Shown here piece after piece: positions 6,547 through 14,918 of a stretch of 19,905 nt of DNA. Source of the DNA: CAYRHN01 sp964424115 (GTDB taxonomy: Bacteria > Chloroflexota > Anaerolineae > Anaerolineales > Anaerolineaceae); NCBI GenBank assembly GCA_964424115.1, contig CAYRHN010000034.1, positions 1-19,905 of the forward strand, in the 5' to 3' direction. The notes under the pieces were generated by a model. It was not told where the DNA came from, searched no databases, and saw only the letters and a program-made list of their open reading frames with translations. Every line of letters begins with the position of its first letter. Within the stretch, counting starts at the first letter, position 1. The translations under genes and the position numbers were made by a program.

Positions 6547-8295
6547 ATGCCCACTTCCCGCTCAGCCGCAACCGATCTCCAAACCACACCCATCAGCAAG
6601 GTGCGGGTGCCAATCCGCGCCAAGCTGACCTTGCCATATCTGGTGTTATCCCTGATCATTGCGGTGGTGGCGGCGCTGCTCATTACTCAGTTGATCACCG
6701 AGAACATCCAGGAGCGCTTCGACAAGCAATTGTATGAAACGGGGAAGATCTCTTCCGAGCTGGTAGTTACCTTTGAGTCGCAGCTGCTTGAGTCCGTCCG
6801 ACTGCTTTCTAACGTAGAGGGGGTGGCCGACGCGTTGAAGGCCGCAGACGCCAATGGCTTGCGCGACCTGACCCTGGGCATGATCGCCAACAATGGGCTG
6901 GATGCAGTGGAATTCCTGGATCGAGAAGGCAGGCACGTTTTGTCCGTCCACCACCGGGCTGGGGGAAACGTGGAGGATTACAATTTCTCCACCGGCGAAG
7001 AAACCTTCTACTCGCAGTTAGAGATCGTTCGCAAGGTGCAATCTTTGCAAAGCGACGCCCTGGGCGATAAATTTGCCGACCTGGTGCATACCGATGAAGG
7101 CAATTTCCTGTATGTCTCTGGCCCGATCTTCGATGCCGACCACAATCTGGCCGGCGTGATCCTGGTCGGCAAGTCGCTCCCTATCATGCTGCAGGAAATG
7201 CGCGCCGCCACCTTTGCCCAGATCACGATCTATGATTTTGAGGGCCAGGTGCTTGACAGCACATTGCCCTTCCCCCAGACGATGGACCCAACCATCGCCT
7301 CCCAGGTGGTCTCTTTTAAGGATGTCAGCAGCACCAAGCGCAATATTTCCGGCCAGCGCGAATTCAATGCCTCCAATATCCCCTTTTCCGAGATCCTGGG
7401 TGTGTTCGAGGTGCGCACAAATGCCGAACTGGGGGTGCTGGGGGTGGCGCTCAGCCAGAACACGCTGGTGACCTCTTCCGAGGCTTCCCGCCTGCAGATC
7501 TTCCTGCTGGTGGCTGCCGCCATTTTTGTCATCATCCTGGTGGGGATCATTCTGGCCAACCAGATCACCCGCCCGCTGCTGCGCCTGGTGAATGCTTCGA
7601 TCAGGGTTTCCGAAGGCGATTTGAATGTGAAGGTCAAACCGCAGTCCCATGATGAGATCTCTGTGCTGACCGAATCGTTCAACGCCATGGTCGCCAACCT
7701 GAGCCAGTCGCAGCAAGACCTGGTGCGCTCCTATGATGAGACTCTGGAAGGCTGGGCCACAGCCCTGGAACTGCGCGACAAAGAAACCGTGGGGCATTCC
7801 AAGCGAGTGACCGAGCTGACCGTTCGCCTGGCCGAGGAACTGGGCATCCACGGGCAGGCCCTGGTCCATATCCGCCGCGGCGCGCTGCTGCATGATATTG
7901 GCAAAATGGGCACCCCGGATGCCATCCTGCGTAAAGAAGGCCCGCTCACCCCCGAAGAATGGCGCATCATCCGTCAGCATCCCGGCGATGCGGTCAATAT
8001 GTTGAACGGGATCGATTACCTGCGCCCGGCGCTGGAAATTCCTTTCTGTCACCACGAGCAGTGGGACGGCAATGGGTATCCGCGCAGATTGAAGGGCGAG
8101 GAGATTCCCATCGCGGCGCGCATTTTCGCCGTGGCGGACGTATGGGATGCGCTGACCAACGATCGCCCTTACCGCAAAGCCATCCGGAAGGAAGATGCGC
8201 TGGCTTACCTAAAAAGCCAGTCGGGGATTTATTTCGATCCGCGCATCTTGAATGTGTTCATTCGCTTAATTCACCAGACAGGGGATGTAAAATAG
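6547..8295 (+). CDS. Membrane HD-GYP c-di-GMP phosphodiesterase with extracytoplasmic sensor and HAMP
   Basis: A 582-residue signalling protein. Helix one is at about residues 26-48, an extracytoplasmic sensor of Cache/CHASE type spans about 50-315 (LDAVEFLDREGRHVLSV, PIFDADHNLAGVILVGK), helix two is about 317-340, and HAMP about 338-392 (NQITRPL, SEGDLNV, DEISVLTESFNAM). The HD-GYP domain runs from about 395 to 575. The metal-binding HD pair is H449-D450 in LLHDIGKMG, HHEQWDGNGYP starts at H502, and GYP is 510-512. All expected catalytic residues are present, so it should hydrolyse c-di-GMP in response to an outside signal. There is no obvious ribosome site before the ATG, and a long leader precedes it. 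The next gene begins one base after its stop, so it heads a three-gene operon. The ligand is unknown. Confidence 0.9.
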   Translation: MPTSRSAATDLQTTPISKVRVPIRAKLTLPYLVLSLIIAVVAALLITQLITENIQERFDKQLYETGKISSELVVTFESQLLESVRLLSNVEGVADALKAADANGLRDLTLGMIANNGLDAVEFLDREGRHVLSVHHRAGGNVEDYNFSTGEETFYSQLEIVRKVQSLQSDALGDKFADLVHTDEGNFLYVSGPIFDADHNLAGVILVGKSLPIMLQEMRAATFAQITIYDFEGQVLDSTLPFPQTMDPTIASQVVSFKDVSSTKRNISGQREFNASNIPFSEILGVFEVRTNAELGVLGVALSQNTLVTSSEASRLQIFLLVAAAIFVIILVGIILANQITRPLLRLVNASIRVSEGDLNVKVKPQSHDEISVLTESFNAMVANLSQSQQDLVRSYDETLEGWATALELRDKETVGHSKRVTELTVRLAEELGIHGQALVHIRRGALLHDIGKMGTPDAILRKEGPLTPEEWRIIRQHPGDAVNMLNGIDYLRPALEIPFCHHEQWDGNGYPRRLKGEEIPIAARIFAVADVWDALTNDRPYRKAIRKEDALAYLKSQSGIYFDPRILNVFIRLIHQTGDVK

Positions 8296-8296
8296 G

Positions 8297-11071
8297 ATGG
8301 AAGCGGAACGGATTGAAGAACCTTCCGGTAATCCGGCGCTCTGGAAACAGCGCCGCAAGTACATCCTGCCAGCCCTGCTTGTGCTGCTGCTCCTGCTCTT
8401 CAGCTGCTTGCTGCTGCTCAACCCTGCCACGCTCTCGGCTAAATCGAATGGGGTGCAGACCCTGCCCATCTCCATCCGCGCTACCGCCCGCGCCGACTAC
8501 AGCGGCGAACCAACCCGCGAGACTTTTCCACCTGTCAATGAATATATTCTGGTGGAACTGATCCTGGATGACCCGGATTTTGACCCGTCCATAGACCGCG
8601 TGATGACCCTTCAGGTGGCGCTTTCCTCTCCGGTGCCAACCATGACGCCCCGCCCCACCTCCACCCCTCTGGCCACCCTCCCGGCGGGCGAGGTGCCCAC
8701 CGCGCAGCCGTCCGCCAATCCTCCTGCGGCCACCACCACTCCGCAGCCGACCCCCTCGCTGACAGGAACCGACATCCCCACAGAATCTGCCACGGCCAGC
8801 CTTACCCCGCGACCAAGCGGTACTTTCACCCCCACCCGCACAGTCACGCGCACATCTACCGCCACCTGGATGGTGGCGGCCACGAACACCAGGACTGCTA
8901 CCGCAACGCCCACTACCACCGCCACCCCCACGCGCACGGCCACCGCCACCGGGACCGCTACCGCGACGCCCACCGGTACCCCCACCTCCACCTCGACCCT
9001 GACCCCCACGCCGACCCACACCTACACGCCCACCCCAACACTCACGCCAACTTACACGCCCACCCCAACGCCGACCGACACGGATACGCCGACCCCGACC
9101 CCAACTGACACCGGCACGCCCACCCCGACCCCAACCGACACCGACACGCCCACCCCGACGCTGACTGACACGCCAACGCCCACCCCGACGCCGACTGACA
9201 CGCCTACCCCGACCCCAACTGACACCGACACGCCTACCCCGACGCTGACTTACACGCCAACGCCGACCCCAACTGACACCGACACGCCCACCCCGACGCT
9301 GACTGACACGCCAACGCCCACCCCGACGCCGACTGACACGCCCACCCCGACCCCAACTGACACCGACACGCCTACCCCGACGCCGACTTATACGCCCACG
9401 CCCACCTCGACACCGACCGCCACGGATACGCCTACCCTGACCCCCACGTTGACTTACACGCCGACCCCGACGCCGACTGACACGCCAACGCCCACCCCGA
9501 CAGACACCGACACGCCCACCCCGACGCCCACACCGACTGACACGACTACCCCGACCCCGACCGAAACGGATACGCCCACAGCGACCCCCACGCTGACCTA
9601 CACACCCACCCCGACACCGACCGACACCTACACGCCGACTCCGACCCCGACCGACACGGATACGCCCACCCCGACACCGACCGATACCCCTACACAGACC
9701 CCAACACCGACGGATACGCCTACCCCGACGCCGATCCCGACCGACACGCCTACGCCCACCCCGACCCCGACCGATACGGATACGCCCACGCCGACCCCGA
9801 CGCCAACCTACACACCCACCCCGACGTCGACCGACACGCCTACGCCCACCCCAACTGACACCGACACGCCCACAGCGACCCCGACCGATACGGATACGCC
9901 GACCCCTACGTTGACTTACACGCCTACGCCCACCCCAACTGATACGCCTACGCCCACCCCGACCGACACGGATACGCCCACACCGACGTTGACTTACACG
10001 CCGACCCCGACTGACACCGACACGCCCACTCCGACGCCCACTTCCACGGGTACCCCAACTTCGACGCCCACCAATACGCTCACGCCCACTGCCACGTATG
10101 ACCCGGCCCTGCCGCTGATCACGATCTCGGACAAATCGTTATTTGAAAAGAACAACGGCAATACCACTTTCCAGTTCACGGTCAGTCTTTCCATGGCGCC
10201 ACCCACCACGGTCACGCTCGATTATGCTACCGTGAGCGGGACAGCTACAGGCGGCAGTGCCTGCAGTGGAACGACGGATTTCAAGAGTGAGTCAGGCACG
10301 CTGACCATTGTTCCTCCGGCTACTTCGGCTAATCTTAATATTACTGTTTGCACCGATACAAATGCCGAGCCGGACGAGACCTTCACCGTTGAGCTGTCCA
10401 GTCCCACTAACGCTTACATTACGGACGGCATTGGGCAGGGGATCATCTTTGACGACGATTCGCCTGGTTTTACCAATGGGGATTTTGTTTACAGCATCAG
10501 CCCGCCCGATGCCTCCACCAATGTCCCGGTAACCACCACCGTGGTGATCCAGTTCAACCGCCCGATGTGCGAGAGTTCGGTCATCGATCCAAATAATACC
10601 CGCCTGTTCGCTGCTGCAGATGTTTCCGCCACCCGCGTGTATAATCCGCTGACCTGGACCCTGACCATTGTACCGGACGCGCCGTTGAGTTATTCCACCT
10701 CTTACAGTGTGATGGTGCGTTTCACCAAGACCATCCTGGATGGTTGCAATTTGTCGGCGCCGACCCGTTCTCAATCCTTTACCACCAACGCTACCAAGAA
10801 ATCCGTTTATCCTTTACCCTGGCCGTGGACCGCCATTCCGACCCCCGTGCCCACCCTTGACCTGACCCCCTACGGCCCTGCCACACCCACCGCAGCCCCA
10901 ACCGTTACCCCGGACCAGTCGCCGGATGAAACGCCCAGCCTGCCTCCAGCCGGCACTCCTGCGGAGACCCCCGCGGGAACTTCCACCCGAATGCCTGAGC
11001 AGATGCCGGCGGAGACGCCTACCCCGATCTCCATACCGGTTTCACAAATCAAAGGACACTCCAAAATATGA
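8297..11071 (+). CDS. Membrane-anchored Thr/Pro stalk protein with Calx-beta and Ig-like domains
   Basis: A 924-residue surface protein. A basic cytoplasmic start (WKQRRK) is followed by one membrane helix (about 23-43), a short extracytoplasmic part, and from about residue 113 to 600 an almost pure Thr/Pro stretch in which TPTPTDTDTPTP-like units repeat. Y601 begins a Calx-beta domain (about 605-720: TTVTLDYATVSGTA, EPDETFTVELSSP, ending in DDD). A Big_5/Ig-like domain follows (about 727-832: PPDASTNVPVTT, VVIQFNRPM, LSYSTSYSVMV), then a Pro-rich tail without a sorting signal or second helix. The topology implied is an N-terminally anchored rod that carries the two beta domains away from the membrane; the threonines are likely O-glycosylation targets. 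It starts one base after the HD-GYP stop and overlaps the GNAT gene by four bases. Adhesion or envelope spacing is an inference. Confidence 0.85.
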   Translation: MEAERIEEPSGNPALWKQRRKYILPALLVLLLLLFSCLLLLNPATLSAKSNGVQTLPISIRATARADYSGEPTRETFPPVNEYILVELILDDPDFDPSIDRVMTLQVALSSPVPTMTPRPTSTPLATLPAGEVPTAQPSANPPAATTTPQPTPSLTGTDIPTESATASLTPRPSGTFTPTRTVTRTSTATWMVAATNTRTATATPTTTATPTRTATATGTATATPTGTPTSTSTLTPTPTHTYTPTPTLTPTYTPTPTPTDTDTPTPTPTDTGTPTPTPTDTDTPTPTLTDTPTPTPTPTDTPTPTPTDTDTPTPTLTYTPTPTPTDTDTPTPTLTDTPTPTPTPTDTPTPTPTDTDTPTPTPTYTPTPTSTPTATDTPTLTPTLTYTPTPTPTDTPTPTPTDTDTPTPTPTPTDTTTPTPTETDTPTATPTLTYTPTPTPTDTYTPTPTPTDTDTPTPTPTDTPTQTPTPTDTPTPTPIPTDTPTPTPTPTDTDTPTPTPTPTYTPTPTSTDTPTPTPTDTDTPTATPTDTDTPTPTLTYTPTPTPTDTPTPTPTDTDTPTPTLTYTPTPTDTDTPTPTPTSTGTPTSTPTNTLTPTATYDPALPLITISDKSLFEKNNGNTTFQFTVSLSMAPPTTVTLDYATVSGTATGGSACSGTTDFKSESGTLTIVPPATSANLNITVCTDTNAEPDETFTVELSSPTNAYITDGIGQGIIFDDDSPGFTNGDFVYSISPPDASTNVPVTTTVVIQFNRPMCESSVIDPNNTRLFAAADVSATRVYNPLTWTLTIVPDAPLSYSTSYSVMVRFTKTILDGCNLSAPTRSQSFTTNATKKSVYPLPWPWTAIPTPVPTLDLTPYGPATPTAAPTVTPDQSPDETPSLPPAGTPAETPAGTSTRMPEQMPAETPTPISIPVSQIKGHSKI
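8998..10096 (+). repeat. Coding minisatellite of Pro-Thr codons, with a 138-bp tandem duplication
   Basis: The DNA is built on a six-base unit, ACNCCN, grouped into longer units where Asp, Tyr or Ser codons punctuate the Pro-Thr runs. The largest recent event is a near-perfect tandem duplication with a 138-bp offset: about 9126-9263 repeated as about 9264-9401, which is 46 codons and in frame. Only a few third-base differences separate the copies in the part I compared. The long G-poor plus strand and its complement give antisense open frames that are not genes. Confidence 0.9.
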
Positions 11072-12027
11072 CCTCGATTACTTTGCGCCCTGCCAAACTG
11101 GAACAGGATTTTGGCCGCATTGCCGAATTATTCTCGCTTGAACAGACCGAACCGGTCTCCGAGCCTGACCTCAAACAGGATTTTGCTGCCCACCGTGAGC
11201 GCATTCTGCGCCTGATGGTGGCGGAGGATGAACGGGGGCAATTCATGGGCTTTAACTGGCTCACCCGCAGCCGCTTTGATCCGCACAAGGCTTATTTCTT
11301 CCTGATCGTCGCATCAGAGTGCCGCCGCCAGGGAGCCGGGAAGCGCCTGTATGCTGACCTGGAGCAAACTGCACGGCGCGCGCTGTTGGAGCACCTGCAG
11401 GTGGATGTGCGCGATGCCTGCCCGGAGTATGCGGCTTTTGCCAAACAGCGCGGCTTCAGCGAGCGCTCCCATTTCGTTGGCCTGGAGCTGGACCTGGACG
11501 CGTTCCAATTCATGGCCTATAACGATCTGCTGGATAAACTGAAGGGGGAACGCTTCCAGTTCACCAGCATGGCAGAACTGGGCAACACCCAGGAGGCTCA
11601 GCGCAAGCTCTACCGCCTGAACGATTCAACCAATATGGAACTGGTCGTACCGGACGGAGAGCATACCTGGCTCTCCTTTGACGATTTCCGCAAGAAGGTC
11701 TGCCAGATGAACTGGTACGACCCGGCCGGGCAAATGCTGGTCATCGACACGGTCACCGGCACCTGGGCTGCCATGAGTGCGATCACCCGCTACGCCGGCA
11801 GCGACCATGCTGTCAACCTGCACACCGGCGTCGACCGGCGCTACCACCGGCGCGGACTGGCGCAGGCTGTGCTGGTGACGGCGCTGCGCTATGCCCGCGA
11901 GGAACTGAAGGTCTCGCGCGCGCTGGCCGACGAGAACGCCCAGAACGTCACCTCCCTCGCCATCTACCGCCAGCTGGGCTATACCCAGGTTTCGGGCATG
12001 ATCACCATGGTCAAGGCGTTAAAGTAA
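11068..12027 (+). CDS. Tandem-GNAT N-acetyltransferase
   Basis: A 319-residue soluble protein with two GNAT domains. The first (about 4-150) has the acetyl-CoA loop in ASECRRQGAGKRLY, followed by an AFAKQRGF element. The second (about 165-319) has RRYHRRGLAQAVLV and ends with NAQNVTSLAIYRQLGY, the classic GNAT C-terminal strand-helix. The double layout resembles mycothiol-synthase-type proteins, in which often only one half is active; here both pyrophosphate loops look usable. Its ATG overlaps the TGA of the stalk gene (ATGA), so translation is coupled and it is the last gene of the operon. The substrate is unknown; an amine on a small molecule or on an envelope component is possible. Confidence 0.88.
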   Translation: MTSITLRPAKLEQDFGRIAELFSLEQTEPVSEPDLKQDFAAHRERILRLMVAEDERGQFMGFNWLTRSRFDPHKAYFFLIVASECRRQGAGKRLYADLEQTARRALLEHLQVDVRDACPEYAAFAKQRGFSERSHFVGLELDLDAFQFMAYNDLLDKLKGERFQFTSMAELGNTQEAQRKLYRLNDSTNMELVVPDGEHTWLSFDDFRKKVCQMNWYDPAGQMLVIDTVTGTWAAMSAITRYAGSDHAVNLHTGVDRRYHRRGLAQAVLVTALRYAREELKVSRALADENAQNVTSLAIYRQLGYTQVSGMITMVKALK

Positions 12028-12073
12028 ATAGCAGAACTCGGTCATTTCGCGTACGGATATCCAGGATCTATCT

Positions 12074-12119
12074 AAGAAATCCGTGTTTATCCGTCACATC
12101 CGTGTCATCTGTGTTTACT
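12074..12119. repeat. Intergenic ATCCGTG tandem motif, copy 1
   Basis: ATCCGT or ATCTGT begins at 12079, 12089, 12098 and 12107, a period of nine to ten bases, in the gap between two convergent genes. The leading 13 bases (12073-12085) are identical to 16624-16636. This 9-bp phased motif is of a kind I recall as a dispersed intergenic repeat in environmental bacteria. No terminator hairpin is visible in this gap. Confidence 0.55.
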
Positions 12120-12121
12120 GA

Positions 12122-13174
12122 TTATTCGTTATATGGCCTGCGAGGCCTGACCGGCGTGCGGCGCCAGTCGTTGCGCTCCAGCACCCCGCCGGCGTCGTTG
12201 GGATTATCGCTCTCGCTGTCGGTGTAAAATTCGTCGCCGCGTTCGGTCACCCAGCGGTAACCGTACTGGTTGGAGCCGGTATCCACCAGGTTGGTGTAGG
12301 GGTTAACGTACTCTTCCTGGTTGGTCATGGTCAGGTAATTGTCGTTGCGGATCTCTTCCTGGGTGACACGCTTGTGTTCCAGCATGTCGGCCAACCCGTC
12401 CTGGATGTAGCGCTGGGTGTTGAGCGCGTTCTGGGCGCGTTGGCGTTCGGCTGCCACGCCCTGGCGGAAGGCTCCGGTCAGCGCCTGCTGCGAGGCCAAT
12501 TCCTGCGCCTGCCACTGCGGGTTGTATTGCCAGGAACGCGAGATGCGGAAGAGCACCCCTTCCCAGTCCTCAAATTCGTCCTCTGGGGCGCGGTAGTAGT
12601 GGGTGGCCTTGTTTTGCCATTGTCCCATAGCGGGCGCGCCCAGGTTTTCCAGCACGGCAAAGGCTTTTTCTTTGTAGCGCACCCCGTTCTCGGTGTAACG
12701 GAAAGTCACTTCGGCCCCGTCGTAGGCAAAGTTCAACCCGTGCTGGGCGGCGCCCTGGCGGAATTTCTCGATGTACTCCTCCCACGGCTTGGCTTCCACC
12801 ATCTCGGCCTGGGCAGCCTGGGGATGCGCCCAGGGGAACATCATCTGCGCCAGGAACTGGGCAGGGGAGGGCAGCGGCTGGACGATCAGGCCCATGTAGC
12901 TGCTGCCGGGCGGGTAGTAACCGAAGACCAGGTAGCGCGGATCGCAGTATTTCATCTCTGGCACCGAGCGCAGCATCACCGTGCCCTGGGCATCCTTTTT
13001 AATCGACAGGTCGAACTTGGCCTCGATGTTCTGGGCTGTTACCATCTGGCTGTTGAAGTTGGCACGGAAGCAGCCGCCTTCCAGGTGCCAACCCTGCGGC
13101 ACCAGGATGCTGGCGCCGTTCTCATTCGGTTCAAACTGGCGTTGAAAGATGATCTGGCTGAATTTTTTCGGCAT
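12122..13174 (-). CDS. Conserved-looking hypothetical protein
   Basis: A 350-residue protein without signal peptide or membrane helix. I do not recognise a named family. The N-terminal half is beta-rich and looks like a compact globular domain (about 1-215: PQGWHLEGGCFRANF, VFGYYPPGSSYMGL). A Gln/Ala-rich, charged helical section, possibly coiled coil, spans about 222-290. The C-terminal section has NPYTNLVDTGSNQYGYRW, a GDEFYTDSESDNPND segment and a basic end, RPRRPYNE. The YTNxxDTGS-YxxRW-GDxxYTD-DPN style tail recurs in proteins of various bacteria, as far as I remember, without a defined role. The frame opens at a GTG (13183), but the ATG at 13174 has GGAGG eight bases upstream and a TATAAT box 30 bases upstream. 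It stands alone, convergent with the GNAT gene. Confidence 0.75.
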   Translation of the reverse strand: MPKKFSQIIFQRQFEPNENGASILVPQGWHLEGGCFRANFNSQMVTAQNIEAKFDLSIKKDAQGTVMLRSVPEMKYCDPRYLVFGYYPPGSSYMGLIVQPLPSPAQFLAQMMFPWAHPQAAQAEMVEAKPWEEYIEKFRQGAAQHGLNFAYDGAEVTFRYTENGVRYKEKAFAVLENLGAPAMGQWQNKATHYYRAPEDEFEDWEGVLFRISRSWQYNPQWQAQELASQQALTGAFRQGVAAERQRAQNALNTQRYIQDGLADMLEHKRVTQEEIRNDNYLTMTNQEEYVNPYTNLVDTGSNQYGYRWVTERGDEFYTDSESDNPNDAGGVLERNDWRRTPVRPRRPYNE

Positions 13175-13203
13175 CGCTTTCACCTCCGGGGGGAATTATC
13201 TTG

Positions 13204-13209
13204 ATTATA
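13204..13209 (-). promoter_or_regulatory. -10 box of the hypothetical gene at 12122-13174
   Basis: Read on the minus strand this is TATAAT, with an expected leader of about 23 bases ending in CCGGAGGTG before the ATG. The -35 is unconvincing. Confidence 0.5.
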
Positions 13210-13295
13210 CCTTCAGCGTTTGCCAAAGGATTGCTGCCCTGGCCTTGGGTTGCCCTGCCGGAATACGGGTTGTGCTGTACCCCTTTAGAAAAACA

Positions 13296-13328
13296 GGGCA
13301 GCGGACGGTACTTTGCCGTCCGCTGCCC
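13296..13328 (-). terminator. Strong rho-independent terminator
   Basis: GGGCAGCGGACGG (13296-13308) pairs perfectly over 13 bases with 13316-13328 around a TACTTTG loop. On the minus strand it lies 13 bases after the TAA of the membrane-protein fragment and is followed by TGTTTTTCT. It now ends the truncated MalT-like transcript too. Confidence 0.85.
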
Positions 13329-13341
13329 GAAGAATACAGGG

Positions 13342-13540
13342 TTATCTCTGTTTCAAATTACGCCGGAAGAAGACCGCCAGCAAGATGCCGCCCGCCAGCA
13401 AGGTCAGGTAGTTGATGGTGATGATCAGGACCTCAAAGCGGTACTCAACCTGGTAGCCGTAAATGAACGTGAAAGCGATCAGTCCCAGGAGCGCCAGGGC
13501 GGCCGCTGCCCACAGCAGCCAACGAATGGCATTTTCCAGC
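13342..13540 (-). pseudogene. C-terminal remnant of a two-helix membrane protein
   Basis: On the minus strand, in a different frame from the MalT-like gene, a coding stretch reads RLENAIRWLLWAAAALALL and continues through a first helix to FIYGYQVEYRFEVLI. A second helix runs to LLAGGILLAVFFRRN, then LKQR and a TAA at 13344-13342. It has two good membrane helices and a basic cytoplasmic end but no start codon or ribosome site of its own, so it is the tail of a gene whose front is missing. It directly abuts the truncated MalT-like gene and keeps its own terminator. The 5' boundary is approximate. Confidence 0.6.
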
Positions 13541-14846
13541 CTGCCTGGGCCTGGGGAACCGTTCCGCGCAGCAGATTGAGCCAGGCAAAAGACATCAGGA
13601 TCTTGGGATCGCGCCCGGCATAGTCTGCAGGGACAGCCCGCAGCCAGCTCTCCAGGGTGGTCACGCCAGCCTGCATGATCATCGGCAGGGCGGCTTTTCC
13701 CACCAACCTGGCCAGGCGTGGCGTGTTTCCGGCGGCCTGGAGGTGTGGGATCGCCTCGGCGGTCATTCCGGTGCGCTCATACCAGTCAGCGGCGCGCTGG
13801 TGCAGGGTCTGGACCTCCTCCGCCGGCGAGCTTTGCCGCAGGTGAGCCTGCAGCAGGTCGGCGAACAGGTGGTGGTAGCGAAACCACTGGCGCTCGTCAT
13901 CCAGGGCGGTGATGAATAAATTCATCCGCTGCAGCCGGGTCAGCATAGATTGGCCGTCCTGGCAGCCTGCGACTGTTTCGCACAGGGCCGGATTCAGGCG
14001 CTCCAAGAGAGAAGTTTTGAGCAGAAATTCCTGCACCTCCGGCGACTGGCGCTGCAGCACTTCTTCCACCAGGTATTCCGCGATGAAAGTATGGCTGCCG
14101 GTGAAGGTTTTGACGAATCCAGAGATATCCTTGCGCCCTTGCATGGATAGGGCGGCCAGTTGCAGGCCCGCCGCCCAGCCTTCGGTGTGTTCTTCCAGGC
14201 TTTTTGCATCGGCGGGGGTCAGTTCCAGACCCATGGCCTGGATCAGGAAGTCCTGCGCCTCCTGCACGGTGAAACGCAGCTCCTGGGCGCGCACTTCCAC
14301 CAGGCGGTTCTTGGCCCGATAACGGGCCAGAGGCCAGGGCGGGTCCATGCGGGTGGAGACGATCAGGTGGAAATGGGCCGGGGAGTGCTCCAGCAAGAAG
14401 GTCAGCCCGCTGTGGATGCTTTCATTCTGGATGGCGTGAAAATCATCCAGGATCAGCAGCAGGTTGTGCTCCAGCCCGGAAAGGTCATTGACCAACAGGG
14501 CGGGGATCGCCTCCAGCGGCAGGGCCTGGGGGCCGCGCAGCAGGGCCAGCGCTGCCGCGCCGATATTGCCCTGAATGGATTGGCAGGCCTTGATCAGATA
14601 GGTCCAGAAGCGGATCGGATCGTTGTCATCCTCTTCCAGCGAGAGCCAGGCGGGCGGGTTCTCCAGTTGGCCGACCAGCTCGCTCAGCAGGGTGGTCTTG
14701 CCAAATCCGGCCGGGCCGGAGAGCAGGGTGATCCCGCCCGGTTGGTCCAGGCCGTCGCGGATCTTCTTTACCAGGTGCGGGCGCCGGATACCGTTGACCC
14801 GCGGCGATGGAATGTAGAATTTGGTGGGTAGCAGCGGTGCAACCAT
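13479..14846 (-). pseudogene. Truncated MalT-like STAND/LuxR-family regulator
   Basis: A 455-residue N-terminal part of a MalT-type signal-sensing ATPase regulator. Landmarks are PLLPTKFYIPSPR at the start, Walker A GPAGFGKT (44-51), Walker B-like LLLILDDFHAI, EGWAAGLQLAAL, GSHTFIAEYLVEEVL and FRYHHLFADLL, then the winged-helix and first TPR-like helices up to FAWLNLLRGT. Family members are usually near 900 residues, with TPR repeats and a LuxR DNA-binding domain at the end; both are missing. After LLRGTVPQAQAG the frame runs into 18 unrelated residues and stops, while another frame continues into a membrane-protein tail. The family start MVAPLL is at 14846; a further in-frame ATG is at 14864. 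TATAAT at 14861-14856 (minus strand) lies nine bases before the 14846 ATG, so the transcript could be nearly leaderless. Without a DNA-binding domain it cannot work as the usual activator. Confidence 0.8.
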
Positions 14847-14918
14847 GGTAGGTTCATTATACATGAAGAATTTTGTTGAAATTTCTTGATTACGCGTCTT
14901 CAGGTGAAATTCCAGGCC

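Noticed and set aside
7018..8055. A 345-codon minus-strand open frame opposite the HD-GYP gene
   Set aside because: The plus strand encodes complete HAMP and HD-GYP domains; the antisense product is low in hydrophobic structure and has no motif.
8998..10096. CRISPR-like or non-coding satellite array
   Set aside because: Units are six bases long and stay in one reading frame of an intact gene; there are no unique spacers.
14160..14831. A 223-codon plus-strand open frame opposite the MalT-like gene
   Set aside because: It is a shadow of the conserved ATPase domain on the minus strand; the product is Gln/Gly-rich without motifs.
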